Positions 51,459 to 60,382 of a DNA stretch of 64,000 bases are shown here, piece by piece. The notes below the pieces were generated by a model. That model had not been told where the DNA came from, searched no databases, and worked only from the letters and a program-made list of their open reading frames with translations. How positions within the stretch are numbered: position 1 is the first letter of the stretch; every line of letters starts with the position of its first letter. The translations under genes and the position numbers were made by a program. Source of the stretch: an uncultured Blautia sp. (lineage in GTDB: Bacteria > Bacillota > Clostridia > Lachnospirales > Lachnospiraceae); assembly GCA_900539145.1 (NCBI GenBank), contig UQAX01000002.1:1-64000 (forward strand), given 5' to 3'.

Positions 51459-53726
51459 TCAATGACATTTACTCCAGCCACAGCTTTTACAAATATTGCA
51501 GCCCTCCTCAAAAACAAGCGGCTCTCCGCACTCCGGACAATACATCTTGTCAGTTTCTTCTTTTACCGGAACAGCCTTGGGTTTCGGAATTTTTTTTCCT
51601 TTTTCTTCCTTTTCTTCCTTCTGACTTAATTCCTCCTGCATTTCCTTGTACATATCCATTAACGCATTTCCCACTGCCATCGGACAGCACGCACCTTTAC
51701 TTGTATCCTTTCTGGTTACTCTGCGGGCTGTATAAGAAGGACAGGAACCGCTGGAATTTAGCTGGTCCACAATGGTTTCAATATCAATTCCCCCTCGTGC
51801 GCTGATGGAAATCATTCTGGAAAGTCCTACCATGAAATTGTTGCAGCCACCGGTAGAGCCTTTGCTTAAATAAGTTTCCAAAAGTGCTCCTGTATGCGGG
51901 TCAAAAAGGGCAATACAATGAAGGCTTCCGCAGCCGGTAATCAGCTTTCTCTTCTTGCCTACCACATCGTCTGTGACAAGAATAATTTCTCCTCGTTTCA
52001 GTCCTTCTCCTGCTGTAATTTTCTTGGTTTCCTTTGTATTTAAAATTCCCACACGCTTGCAGCCGTCTCGGAAAATAGTAATTCCTTTTAACCCCTGCTC
52101 AAAGGCATATAAATAAAGATTTTCTGTTTCTTCCACAGTAAAGCCGGAAGGTACGTTTACCGTAGAACTGATGGATGCGTCAATATGTCGCTGCCAGATG
52201 GACTGCATATCTATTCTCTGATGATAGTCTAAAGTCATAGCCGTTACAAAATAGTCCGGTAAAAGTCTGTCATCCGAAACCTTGTGCTCCTCCATAAAAT
52301 CTTTTACAATTTTTGTATAAACCTTATAATACACGTCCTCTCCATGTAAGGACTCTGTTTTTCTCTCATAATAGTTGGCATAAATCGGCTCAATTCCTCC
52401 TGAAATGCCCAGCATGGTAGATAGGGTTCCCGTCGGAGCAATGGTTAAAAGCTGAGAATTGCGAAGCCCGTATTTACGCACCAGTTCTTTTGTTCCCTCT
52501 GTTGTATTTGCCAGAAAATAAGGTGTTTCCATAATTTCCTCCACCTTACATTTTGGAAATGCACCCAATTCCTTGGCAAGTCTTGCGGAGGCTGCAATCG
52601 CTGTATCTGCCATGACAAAGCCTATTCTGTCACAGACAGAAACTGCATCTTCTTCTCCATAAGTCAGTCCCAGCTTAATCAGTGCATCTGCAAGTCCCAT
52701 AATTCCCAGTCCGATTTGACGCCACTGGCTGACACTTTCTCGCTGTTCCGGAAGGGGATGCAAGGGCAGTCCTTCTTCCAACACTTCATTTAAAGCTCTT
52801 ACAGATGCCTGTACACAATGCTTAAATTCTTCAAAGTCAAAATAGGCGTTTTCTGTAAAAGGATTTTCTACAAAAGCAGAAAGGTTGATACTTCCTAAAA
52901 GACAGCTTCCTCCTGCCGGCAAGGGCTCTTCTGCACAGGGATTTACGCCTGCATAAGAAAATTCCTTGGTATTGCTAAGTAAATTCCAGCCGGTAATTCT
53001 GTCCCAGAACAATGCGCCCGGTTCTGCATAATCCCAGTTTGTTTCCGTAATGCGGTGAAACAGCTCTCTGGCATTTACCATACGTTCAATAACCTGTCCT
53101 GTCTCTTCTCTTGTATAATGCAGACAATACTCTTCGTTTTTCTTCACTGCTTCCATGAAATCCTCATGAATACGCACGGAAATATTCGCTGTATTTACTT
53201 TTTCCAAATCAGTTTTCAGCTCAATAAATTCCGGAACGTCAGGATGGGAGCAGTCAATGGAAATCATCAACGCTCCCCTTCTTCCGTTTTGTCCGATTAA
53301 AGAAGTCACAAGAGAATATAATTCCATAAAGGATACCGCTCCGCTGGTTTCCTTTGCCGCATTATTGATTTTCGCACCTCTTGGACTGAGCTCGGAAATA
53401 TCCACACCGCAGCCCCCACCATAGCTGTACGTACGTGCCAGCTTTTTGGCACAGTCAAAAATACTTTCTATATTGTCCTTTGGCGGTTCAACCACATAGC
53501 AGTTGGAATAAGTCACCTTTTTCCCCTGCTTATCCAGTCCTCGGTTGGATAAAATTCTTCCTCCGAAAAGAAATTTCTTTTCTTTTATGTACTTTGCGAT
53601 TTCTTCATTTCCGCCGCTGATACGTGTAATCCAGCTTTCAAAATCCTCTTGTTCATTCCGGTATTTTTTATTCCAGATATCCATTCCAAGCCGGTTTTCG
53701 CTGCCCAGCCATTCTTCAACATTCAT
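51459..53726 (-). CDS. nrdJ: Adenosylcobalamin-dependent ribonucleotide reductase (class II)
   Basis: Enzyme of 755 residues that makes deoxyribonucleotides using coenzyme B12. YSNCYVV holds the N-terminal redox cysteine; the finger loop NPCAEEPLPAGGSCLLGSIN, here split as NPCAEEPL and GSCLLGSIN, holds the catalytic cysteine and glutamate; RQIGLGIMGLADAL and APTGTLSTMLG follow. The C-terminus carries a zinc ribbon, CPECGEPL and CKSCGWSKC. The ATG at 53726 follows GGAGGG; a GTG five codons up is rejected. Two NrdR-like boxes lie in its promoter. Confidence 0.94.
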   Translation of the reverse strand: MNVEEWLGSENRLGMDIWNKKYRNEQEDFESWITRISGGNEEIAKYIKEKKFLFGGRILSNRGLDKQGKKVTYSNCYVVEPPKDNIESIFDCAKKLARTYSYGGGCGVDISELSPRGAKINNAAKETSGAVSFMELYSLVTSLIGQNGRRGALMISIDCSHPDVPEFIELKTDLEKVNTANISVRIHEDFMEAVKKNEEYCLHYTREETGQVIERMVNARELFHRITETNWDYAEPGALFWDRITGWNLLSNTKEFSYAGVNPCAEEPLPAGGSCLLGSINLSAFVENPFTENAYFDFEEFKHCVQASVRALNEVLEEGLPLHPLPEQRESVSQWRQIGLGIMGLADALIKLGLTYGEEDAVSVCDRIGFVMADTAIAASARLAKELGAFPKCKVEEIMETPYFLANTTEGTKELVRKYGLRNSQLLTIAPTGTLSTMLGISGGIEPIYANYYERKTESLHGEDVYYKVYTKIVKDFMEEHKVSDDRLLPDYFVTAMTLDYHQRIDMQSIWQRHIDASISSTVNVPSGFTVEETENLYLYAFEQGLKGITIFRDGCKRVGILNTKETKKITAGEGLKRGEIILVTDDVVGKKRKLITGCGSLHCIALFDPHTGALLETYLSKGSTGGCNNFMVGLSRMISISARGGIDIETIVDQLNSSGSCPSYTARRVTRKDTSKGACCPMAVGNALMDMYKEMQEELSQKEEKEEKGKKIPKPKAVPVKEETDKMYCPECGEPLVFEEGCNICKSCGWSKCH

Positions 53727-53737
53727 CCTTTTACCCT

Positions 53738-53785
53738 CCACTATATTTAGTCAGTATGTATATATACTAACACGATATATAGTTT
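53738..53785. promoter_or_regulatory. Tandem NrdR boxes upstream of nrdJ
   Basis: ACACGATATATAGTTT (53770-53785) and CCACTATATTTAGTCA (53738-53753) match the NrdR consensus ACACwATATwTwGTGT with two and three mismatches. They start 32 bp apart, three helical turns, the usual NrdR arrangement. The upstream box lies between -35 and -10, the other over the ribosome site. Confidence 0.8.
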
Positions 53786-53792
53786 GTTTCAA
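53764..53792 (-). promoter_or_regulatory. Promoter of nrdJ
   Basis: On the minus strand TTGAAA (53787-53792) and TAGTAT (53764-53769) are 17 nt apart, with a NrdR box in the spacer. Confidence 0.65.
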
Positions 53793-53798
53793 GGGCTG

Positions 53799-54572
53799 TT
53801 AATTTCCACATTCGATACTGATTTCGTTGAATTTCTCTAAAATGTCCTCAATTTTTATTTCTTTTTTCTTTTCTGCTTCCGCATCCATAACTGCATTTCC
53901 CTGATGCAGCATGAGAAGTCTGTCTCCGTATTCCACTGCGTAGCGAAGATTATGCGTTACCATAATGGCTGTCAAATGCTTTTCTCTCACAATTTTCTCT
54001 GTTAATTCCATAATTAAATCTGCGGTTTTCGGGTCTAATGCTGCCGTATGCTCATCTAAAATCAGGAAATCAATAGGCGTCATAGTGCTCATTAAAAGCG
54101 CCAATGCCTGTCTTTGTCCTCCTGAAAGAGCCCCTACTTTTGTATTCAATTTATCTTCCAAGCCAAGCTGTAATTTTGCCAGCTCTTCTTTATAAAAAGC
54201 AATGCGTTTCTTATCTGTTCCTCTTTTTAATCCAAAGGCTTTCCCCTTATTATCTGCCATTGCCATATTTTCTAAAATAGTCATGGAAGGGCAGGTTCCC
54301 ATAGCCGGATTTTGATACACACGTCCGATTTTCCCCAGACGCTTATATTCTTTTTGCTTTGTAATATCCTGACCGTCTACCAGAATTTTCCCCTCATCTA
54401 ATTCAATACTTCCGCAGATAATATTTAAAAGAGAGGTTTTTCCTGAACCGTTACTGCCTACAATGGATACAAATTCTCCTTTTTCTATGGTCAGATTAAA
54501 ATCTTCAAACAGACACATTTCATGCACTGTTCCCGGATTATAGTATTTATGAATATGTTTTAATTCAAGCAT
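53799..54572 (-). CDS. trpZ: Tryptophan ABC transporter ATP-binding protein (TrpZ-like)
   Basis: ATPase of 257 residues. Walker A GSNGSGKTSLLNI, signature LSGGQRQALALLMS, Walker B FLILDEHTAALDPKT and switch VTHNLRYA are intact. The ATG at 54572 follows GAGAGGG and overlaps the permease gene by 8 nt. The tryptophan assignment comes from the operon and its Trp-specific T-box, not from the ATPase itself. Confidence 0.8.
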   Translation of the reverse strand: MLELKHIHKYYNPGTVHEMCLFEDFNLTIEKGEFVSIVGSNGSGKTSLLNIICGSIELDEGKILVDGQDITKQKEYKRLGKIGRVYQNPAMGTCPSMTILENMAMADNKGKAFGLKRGTDKKRIAFYKEELAKLQLGLEDKLNTKVGALSGGQRQALALLMSTMTPIDFLILDEHTAALDPKTADLIMELTEKIVREKHLTAIMVTHNLRYAVEYGDRLLMLHQGNAVMDAEAEKKKEIKIEDILEKFNEISIECGN

Positions 54573-55464
54573 GGCTTTTCCCTCTCTTCTCTTTTTTATC
54601 AACAACCAGAATTAAGACTAACACGCCTAAAAGGAACAATGCAGAAATCATTTTCATTGCCTGCGGCGGGAAGTATAAAATGGCAATTCCTGTACACGCC
54701 TTATAGAGAATTGCACCTAAAAATACAAAGGTTGTAACCTTGATAAAGGATATTTTTTTCAGCATTTTATAAAGACTTGTTCCTACAATAACACTGGCAA
54801 GTCCTACGACAATAGCTCCTGTACCGGAAGAAATTTCAAATACTCCCTGCTGCTGACAGGAAATACAGCCGCTTAATGCAACCAGTCCGTTGGCAATGGA
54901 AAGGCCTAAAATCTTCACATTTCCCTTGTTTTTTGCAAGAGAAGTAACCAGATTTTCATTATCACCTACGGCTCTTAATAAGTATCCTGACTTTGTTTTC
55001 AGATATCCGTCTAATGCAAATTTACTGATAAGAACCACCAGCAAAATAATCATCAAATTGCTGTATTTGGAAATTCCTCCGCTGAATATACCGGATAAAA
55101 ACTCATTTTTAAAAATGGTTTCCTTAGAAAATAAAGGGACATTATTTGTTCCTGCTACCATTAAATTCACCGTGTATAAAGCTGTCATCATAATAATTCC
55201 GGAAAGTAAATCCCGTACCTTACATTTTACATGAATAAGACCTGTGCAAAGTCCGGCTGCTGCCCCGGCAAAAAATGCCACAGGCAGTGTGAGATAGGGG
55301 TTTACGCCGGATTTTAAAAGCGCCGCTGTTACGGCTGCTCCCAAAGGAAAGCTTCCGTCTACTGTCAAATCAGGAAAATCTAAAATTTTATAAGTAATAT
55401 ATACACCTAATGCTAAAATGCCGTAAATCAATCCCTGCTCAATAATACTGATTGCAAAATCCAT
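54565..55464 (-). CDS. trpY: Tryptophan ABC transporter permease (TrpY-like)
   Basis: Membrane protein of 299 residues with about eight helices. YKILDFPDLTVDGSFPLGAAV near the N-terminus and VGDNENLVTSLAKNKG, with KILGLSIANGLVALSGC, are typical of the branched-chain-type permeases paired with ABC_sub_bind proteins. It lies between the binding protein (17 nt upstream) and the ATPase (8-nt overlap). Confidence 0.82.
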   Translation of the reverse strand: MDFAISIIEQGLIYGILALGVYITYKILDFPDLTVDGSFPLGAAVTAALLKSGVNPYLTLPVAFFAGAAAGLCTGLIHVKCKVRDLLSGIIMMTALYTVNLMVAGTNNVPLFSKETIFKNEFLSGIFSGGISKYSNLMIILLVVLISKFALDGYLKTKSGYLLRAVGDNENLVTSLAKNKGNVKILGLSIANGLVALSGCISCQQQGVFEISSGTGAIVVGLASVIVGTSLYKMLKKISFIKVTTFVFLGAILYKACTGIAILYFPPQAMKMISALFLLGVLVLILVVDKKEKRGKSHA

Positions 55465-55481
55465 CTTTTTTTCCTCTTTTC

Positions 55482-56489
55482 TTATCCTTCAATTTCTGTA
55501 AATACTTCCTCTGCTCTGTTTTTCAGTTCTTCCGGAAGTTCTATTTTTAAGTTTTCTGCTGCTTTTTCGTTGATGTAAAGGCTGCTTCCCTCTAAAAGCT
55601 CATAAGACATTTTCTCTGCTTTTGCTTCACCCTTTAAGATTTTTGCCGCCATCTTTCCTGTTTCTTTGCCCAGGTTGATATAATCTAATCCTTCGGCTGC
55701 CAGACAACCCAGTTTTACCTGTTCGATTTCACTGCCGAAAACAGGAATACCTTTTTTATTTGCCTGCTCTAAAATTGTTGGCAGAACACTGACAACCGTA
55801 TTGTCTGTAAGATTAGTAAGACAATCTACCTTTTCCAGCAATCCTGCTGCTGCCAAAGACACCTCGGAAGTATTGGTAACACCTGCTGTTTCTAAGGTAA
55901 ATCCGTATTCCTTGGCATATTTTTCATATTCTTTGATACTGTGAACGGAATTGGCTTCGCTGGTTGTGTATAAAATACCGATTGTTTTTGCATCCGGAAG
56001 CATTTCACGTATCATCTTCAGCTGCGCCTCTACGGGAAGCTGGTCACTTGTTCCTGTCACATTTCCCACCGGTGTTTTATCCTCACCTGCAAGCTCGGCT
56101 TCCTCCGGATTAGTCACTGCTGTATACACAACGGGAATTTCTGTGTTCGCTGCACTGTTGTAAGCTGCCTGTGCACTTGGTGTTGCAATGGCACAAATTA
56201 AATCCACCTTATCTGACACAAATTTATCAGAAATCTGTGCTGCTGTGGCAGTGTCGGAATTGGCATTGTCTAAATCAATCTCCAGATTTTTTCCATCTTC
56301 AATACCTTCTTCTTTTAAGCCTTCCAAAAATCCCTCCCGACAGTTATCCAAAGAACCATGTTCTGCAAACTGAGAAATGCCAATGTGATAGACGCCTTCT
56401 TTACTCTCTTTATTTTCGCCTTTGCATCCGGTGAAAAGACCTGTTGTTAAAATTGCTCCTAAAATCATAACAAATACTTTTTTCTTCAT
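55482..56489 (-). CDS. trpX: Tryptophan-binding lipoprotein (TrpX-like, ABC_sub_bind)
   Basis: Extracytoplasmic binding protein of 335 residues with a lipoprotein signal (ILTTGLFTGCKGEN). The mature part follows the PF04392 pattern: YHIGISQFAEHGSLDNCREG, VDLICAIATPSAQAAYN, TEIPVVYTAVTNPEEAEL, VTGTSDQLPVEAQL and CLTNLTDNTVVSVLP. Members were linked to tryptophan uptake in streptococci. The T-box upstream with a UGG specifier supports this strongly. AAAGGAG precedes the ATG. Confidence 0.85.
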   Translation of the reverse strand: MKKKVFVMILGAILTTGLFTGCKGENKESKEGVYHIGISQFAEHGSLDNCREGFLEGLKEEGIEDGKNLEIDLDNANSDTATAAQISDKFVSDKVDLICAIATPSAQAAYNSAANTEIPVVYTAVTNPEEAELAGEDKTPVGNVTGTSDQLPVEAQLKMIREMLPDAKTIGILYTTSEANSVHSIKEYEKYAKEYGFTLETAGVTNTSEVSLAAAGLLEKVDCLTNLTDNTVVSVLPTILEQANKKGIPVFGSEIEQVKLGCLAAEGLDYINLGKETGKMAAKILKGEAKAEKMSYELLEGSSLYINEKAAENLKIELPEELKNRAEEVFTEIEG

Positions 56490-56545
56490 AATTTTTTCTC
56501 CTTTTCTCTGCTTTTCTTTTTACATTCCGATGTGCAAGGGCTTTC

Positions 56546-56576
56546 TATTTCATAGGACGCAATTTCCTATGAAATA
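56546..56576. repeat. Hairpin repeat, copy 3 (perfect form)
   Basis: TATTTCATAGGA (56546-56557) and TCCTATGAAATA (56565-56576) are perfect 12-bp inverted repeats around the loop CGCAATT. It lies directly after the T-box terminator and remains in the trpX leader when the T-box reads through. Confidence 0.8.
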
Positions 56577-56857
56577 AAAAACCGCCCCAAGTTAGAAACT
56601 AACTTGAGACGGTAATAAAATCATTTATTATCGCGGTACCACTCAACTTGACATTGCCAAATGTCCACTTTACCATGTACTGACATACACGCCTGATTGA
56701 TAACGGGTTCGGTTCCCGACAACGCCTACTCTTTTCATTTCGGGCTGCCCTCGAAAGTCCATTCAACTTCAAAATCCATACGACAATCCCACCATCTGCC
56801 GCTCTCTGTGATTTCATTTCAAGCTTACTCCTCTTTCTCATCGGTTTTGCTTTTGTT
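56575..56857 (-). promoter_or_regulatory. T-box riboswitch with Trp (UGG) specifier
   Basis: The leader shows the full T-box layout. Stem I has GAAAG/CTTTC and AGCTT/AAGTT flanking a specifier loop with AGTA on one side and GAATGGA on the other; the specifier TGG is at 56759-56761 and reads Trp. AGAGAGCGGCAG is the conserved upper element. The T-box GTGGTACCGCG lies at 56632-56643, and the terminator ACCGTCTCAAGTTAG/TAACTTGGGGCGGT with a T-run at 56575-56613. Uncharged tRNA-Trp would allow expression of trpXYZ. Confidence 0.93.
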
Positions 56858-56863
56858 GGTATC

Positions 56864-56892
56864 ATTTTATGCTTAACTTTGTTTTTTGTCAA
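56864..56892 (-). promoter_or_regulatory. Promoter of the T-box/trpXYZ operon
   Basis: On the minus strand TTGACA (56887-56892) and TAAAAT (56864-56869) are 17 nt apart. The -35 box lies inside the last codons of the upstream MATE gene. Confidence 0.85.
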
Positions 56893-58225
56893 CTATTTTT
56901 TGAAAATTTTTTCTGTCTGTTCTCTTTATTACAAACATTCCCACTGCCATAGTACATAATTCTGCCGCCGGGTATGCCAGCCAAATTCCTGTAACTCCCA
57001 TAAAAACAGGCAATACATAGACAAAAATCAGTACCAGCACACAGCCTCTTAAAAGACATAAAAGCAAGGAATATCCATTTTCCACCACAGACTGAAAATA
57101 ACAAATATACACCATATTTACTGCTGTAAATAAAAATCCGATAAAATAAATCCGCACTGCGTTTCCTGACATGGAAAGGATTTCCTTATCAGGATTTAAG
57201 AAGATATAAGTAAAGAAATCCGGTGCAAAAATTCCAACCGCTACAATCACGCCACAGACAATGACAGAAGTAACCATTGTCAATTTTCTTACGGAAAATG
57301 TTCTTTCAAACTGTCCTGCCCCATAATTTACAGAGATAATAGGCTGGGATGCCTGATTAACGCCTTTGCAAAGACACATTACCACAATAGCTGTATTACA
57401 GATAATGCCGAATACCGTAACTCCCGTATTTCCCACATATTTTAAAAGCTGTAAATTAAACACAAAAATGGTAATTCCCGATGAAACTTCAATCAAAAAA
57501 CTGGCTGTCCCGTTCACCATAATATCTTTAATATAGCCTACACGAATACCACGGAGGTTGAATTTTAACTGATTTTTCTTTGTAAAAAAATGAATAAGCA
57601 AAATTCCTACGGTTAAATAAGAGCCGATAACCGTTGCGATTGCAGCCCCTGCCATTCCCATTTCCATAGGAAATACAAACACATAATCCAGTACAATATT
57701 GGTAATTCCTCCGGCAATTACCGCATTCATTGCCAGCTTCGGAGCGCCGTCATTTCTTACAAAGGTCTGTAAAAAAGCAGAGAGAAAATATGCTCCCATT
57801 CCCCATATAATATAGGGAATATAGTCCATAATATAAGGCATGGTTTCTTCTGTTCCGCCTAAAAGCCATGCGATATCTTCCATGAAAACCATACTCACCA
57901 CAAGGAGCAGAAGCCATACGAGAATGTTCAAAAGAAAGGATGCCGTGAAATAAGCATCTGCCTTTTCCTTTTCTCTTCGTCCCCTGAAAATGGACATCAG
58001 CACAGAGCCGCCCACACCAAATAAAAGCCCCAATCCAAAGAACACATTATAAATGGGAAGTGCGATGTTTAACGCTGCCATTGCCACACTTCCCAATCCT
58101 TTTCCGATAATAATGGTATCTGCCAGAACATAGATAGAGGTTACCATTGTGCCCATAATGGACGGGATTAAATAATGAAAAAATAACCCTTTTACCGGTT
58201 TTGTCATAAAATCTTTTGTTTCCAT
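56873..58225 (-). CDS. MATE-family efflux transporter (third of three)
   Basis: Membrane protein of 450 residues with about 12 helices. VLADTIIIGKGLGSVAMAALN near the N-terminus and VNQASQPIISVNYGAGQFERTF in the second half are MATE motifs. AGGTGAGG precedes the ATG at 58225; a GTG two codons up is also in frame. Its last codons overlap the promoter of the trp operon. It has its own promoter at 58264-58292. Confidence 0.9.
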   Translation of the reverse strand: METKDFMTKPVKGLFFHYLIPSIMGTMVTSIYVLADTIIIGKGLGSVAMAALNIALPIYNVFFGLGLLFGVGGSVLMSIFRGRREKEKADAYFTASFLLNILVWLLLLVVSMVFMEDIAWLLGGTEETMPYIMDYIPYIIWGMGAYFLSAFLQTFVRNDGAPKLAMNAVIAGGITNIVLDYVFVFPMEMGMAGAAIATVIGSYLTVGILLIHFFTKKNQLKFNLRGIRVGYIKDIMVNGTASFLIEVSSGITIFVFNLQLLKYVGNTGVTVFGIICNTAIVVMCLCKGVNQASQPIISVNYGAGQFERTFSVRKLTMVTSVIVCGVIVAVGIFAPDFFTYIFLNPDKEILSMSGNAVRIYFIGFLFTAVNMVYICYFQSVVENGYSLLLCLLRGCVLVLIFVYVLPVFMGVTGIWLAYPAAELCTMAVGMFVIKRTDRKNFQKIVDKKQS

Positions 58226-58263
58226 AAACACCTCACCTGTATAGTTTATTTCTGTAAGAGTAA

Positions 58264-58292
58264 AGTATATACAAGTTTAAAGGCTCTGGCAA
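58264..58292 (-). promoter_or_regulatory. Promoter of the third MATE gene
   Basis: On the minus strand TTGCCA (58287-58292) and TATACT (58264-58269) are 17 nt apart. Confidence 0.6.
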
Positions 58293-58309
58293 CCACTTTT
58301 TCTATTGCG

Positions 58310-59608
58310 CTAAGAAAGCATCGTTTCCAATGGCAGTATGCACAGCAAGGTAAAGAGAACCGCACCTGAAAAAACAGCCCAACGGACCAATGGAATTTTT
58401 CTTTTTTGGTGCCATATAATCATAAAAAGAACAAGGAACAGCCATATCATAAATACACCTGCCTGTATTCTCTTTATGGTAAAACCATAGGCTGCAATAT
58501 ACATTCCCAGCTTGCTCATTGCCGTAATCAAAAGCAAAATCGTCACTGCGGAAAAAGCTATATTTATCACAGAAAGCACCTTGTTTTCTCTTGTTATCGT
58601 CTTTGTAAAAGTATTCATAAAAAGGAGCAGAAGGACATTAAAAGCGGTAATTCCGCAAAGCTCAAAAAAGCCCTGTCTTGCATATTCTGCATAAGTAAAG
58701 CTCTCCGGTAAAATCCCCGCACAGGCAGAAAAAAGATATTTTGCCTGAAAAGCAATAAACAAAATATAGGTAAATCCGATAATTCCTGCAAAGGTATAAA
58801 CTGCCACATCCGGTATGATATGCAGGCCTTCTCCTGATATCTCCCGATGCTCTTTACAGAGGTCTTTTTCTATATTTCTCTGATAAATTCCTCCATAAAC
58901 AGTACCAAACATTAGAGAAGAAAGAATAAGCATAATCGGAATTTCTATACATAGCTGAAGGAAAAGACCTCCGTCAAAAATATTTCTCAAAACGCTTTTA
59001 AGCATCTGGGAAAATCCTGCGTCTGCATGAGACAAAACCGGCAAAATAATAACAAGCACCGGCAGAGATATCCCTATTCCCAGTAAAACCATAGCTCCTG
59101 TCCGTTTCTGCGTTTTGCTGAACAGACTTTGCAGCAGCACTCTGATTTGACACAAAAAATTAGAAAACGGCAAAATAATCAGCGCATACCATACATCCAA
59201 AAGCACCCACGAGGAGGTTTCGCCATCCAAAACAAGCGCATCGGTCATAACCAGCGTCCAATAGGCGCCTACCACCGCCAACATTCCCAGCTGTGTCAGA
59301 GGCATAATCGAATAATATCCGTAAGGTATTCCAACTCCCAGCAAAATAATACTCCAAAATATCTTTTCACCGTTTATATGAAAGCCTTTCACAAAACAAT
59401 ACAGAGAAACTACTGCAATATAGAGAATAACAAAGCCTGATATATTAAAAAAAGAGTCATACTGTCCTGTTTTCCACAGCACATATCCTAAAAATAAATA
59501 CGCCGCCGCAAAGATTTTATCCCATTTATCTACCTTTATTTTCTCAAAAAAGGGTTCACTTTCCAAAGGTAAGCCCATTTCTGTACTTACCTGATTTTTA
59601 TCTTCCAT
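58310..59608 (-). CDS. DUF4153/DUF4173-type membrane protein
   Basis: Membrane protein of 432 residues with about 11 helices and a short cytoplasmic N-terminus. FTYAEYARQGFFELCGITAFN near residue 310 is the hallmark of the DUF4153/DUF4173 group. Its role is unknown. It follows the Xre-type regulator by 27 nt and ends a three-gene operon with the regulator and a DUF2975 protein. Confidence 0.75.
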   Translation of the reverse strand: MEDKNQVSTEMGLPLESEPFFEKIKVDKWDKIFAAAYLFLGYVLWKTGQYDSFFNISGFVILYIAVVSLYCFVKGFHINGEKIFWSIILLGVGIPYGYYSIMPLTQLGMLAVVGAYWTLVMTDALVLDGETSSWVLLDVWYALIILPFSNFLCQIRVLLQSLFSKTQKRTGAMVLLGIGISLPVLVIILPVLSHADAGFSQMLKSVLRNIFDGGLFLQLCIEIPIMLILSSLMFGTVYGGIYQRNIEKDLCKEHREISGEGLHIIPDVAVYTFAGIIGFTYILFIAFQAKYLFSACAGILPESFTYAEYARQGFFELCGITAFNVLLLLFMNTFTKTITRENKVLSVINIAFSAVTILLLITAMSKLGMYIAAYGFTIKRIQAGVFMIWLFLVLFMIIWHQKRKIPLVRWAVFSGAVLFTLLCILPLETMLS

Positions 59609-59635
59609 TTTTCTTCCTCACTTTCTGAAAACTAT

Positions 59636-59851
59636 TTAGAATTCTTCCTCAGAAACATACTCCAGAATATCTCCCGGCTGACATTCCAAGGTCTTACAAA
59701 GAGCTTCCAAAGTAGTAAAACGAACTGCTTTTGCCTTTCCGTTTTTTAACACAGATAAATTGGCAGGCGTAATATCAATGGCTTTTGCCAAGTCTCCTGC
59801 GCTGATTTTTCTCTTTGCCATAACGACATCAAGATTAACTACAATAGGCAT
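59636..59851 (-). CDS. Xre/Cro-type helix-turn-helix regulator (YozG-like)
   Basis: DNA-binding protein of 71 residues. ISAGDLAKAIDITPANLSVLKNGKAK is the helix-turn-helix, with FTTLEALCKTLECQPGDILEY after it, as in YozG-type Cro/C1 regulators. The ATG at 59851 follows AGGAAGGG. It is encoded right after a DUF2975 protein, a common pairing in Firmicutes, and may act on the dyad at 60398-60416. Confidence 0.85.
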   Translation of the reverse strand: MPIVVNLDVVMAKRKISAGDLAKAIDITPANLSVLKNGKAKAVRFTTLEALCKTLECQPGDILEYVSEEEF

Positions 59852-59865
59852 TTTTATCACCCTTC

Positions 59866-60318
59866 CTATATGGTATAATCGTTTTCTCTTTTAATTTCTT
59901 CCGCCTGTGCAAAAACATTCTTTATCACACGCAGTATCAAAGCCATAAACATGGCTGCCCCGCATAAAAACCAAAACGGAAAATAATAAAAACCGCTGGC
60001 TGCAAAAATCATTCCTGCCGCCGCACAGCACCATGACAGTTGTCTTAAACACTCTGTATTCTCAGAAATGAACACCTGATTTGCACTGATGTTTTTCAAC
60101 AGACCATTCATTTTGTAAAGCGCCGCTCCAACAGGAACTGCCGTAGCATAATTCGTCACTAAAAAGTACGGCAGCATTCCGTCTAAAAGAGGACTGCGAA
60201 GTTCTAAAAAACCACGATACAGCCACGGAGCGCCAACGCACATCCCCACAAGAAGGACTGTAAACAAATAAATACAGACTCTTGTAAATTTTAAGCTTTT
60301 ATCCTTGTTCCAATTCAT
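59866..60318 (-). CDS. DUF2975 membrane protein
   Basis: Protein of 150 residues with four membrane helices (FTRVCIYLFTVLLVGMCVGA first). The loop LRSPLLDGMLPYFLVTNYA and the segment ALYKMNGLLKNISANQVFISENTECLRQL, seen near residues 65-95, are typical of DUF2975. It is usually paired with a small Cro-like regulator, as here (14-nt gap). GGGAGG precedes the ATG. Function unknown; it may sense a membrane signal for the regulator. Confidence 0.8.
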   Translation of the reverse strand: MNWNKDKSLKFTRVCIYLFTVLLVGMCVGAPWLYRGFLELRSPLLDGMLPYFLVTNYATAVPVGAALYKMNGLLKNISANQVFISENTECLRQLSWCCAAAGMIFAASGFYYFPFWFLCGAAMFMALILRVIKNVFAQAEEIKRENDYTI

Positions 60319-60331
60319 CTTTTACCTCCCG

Positions 60332-60382
60332 CAAAAAAAGTTCTGTGATTTCTCTTTATCAAAGAATACCACAGAACTTTTT
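60332..60382 (-). terminator. Terminator of the HK-ABC module, with a promoter inside
   Basis: On the minus strand AAAAAGTTCTGTG (60370-60382) pairs with CACAGAACTTTTT (60335-60347) and runs into T residues. The T-run ends only some 14 nt before the DUF2975 start, and the -10 box of that operon lies in the hairpin loop. Confidence 0.75.

Noticed and set aside
56599..56892. A 97-codon minus-strand reading frame
   Set aside because: It lies wholly within the T-box leader and its promoter; the RNA structure explains the sequence.
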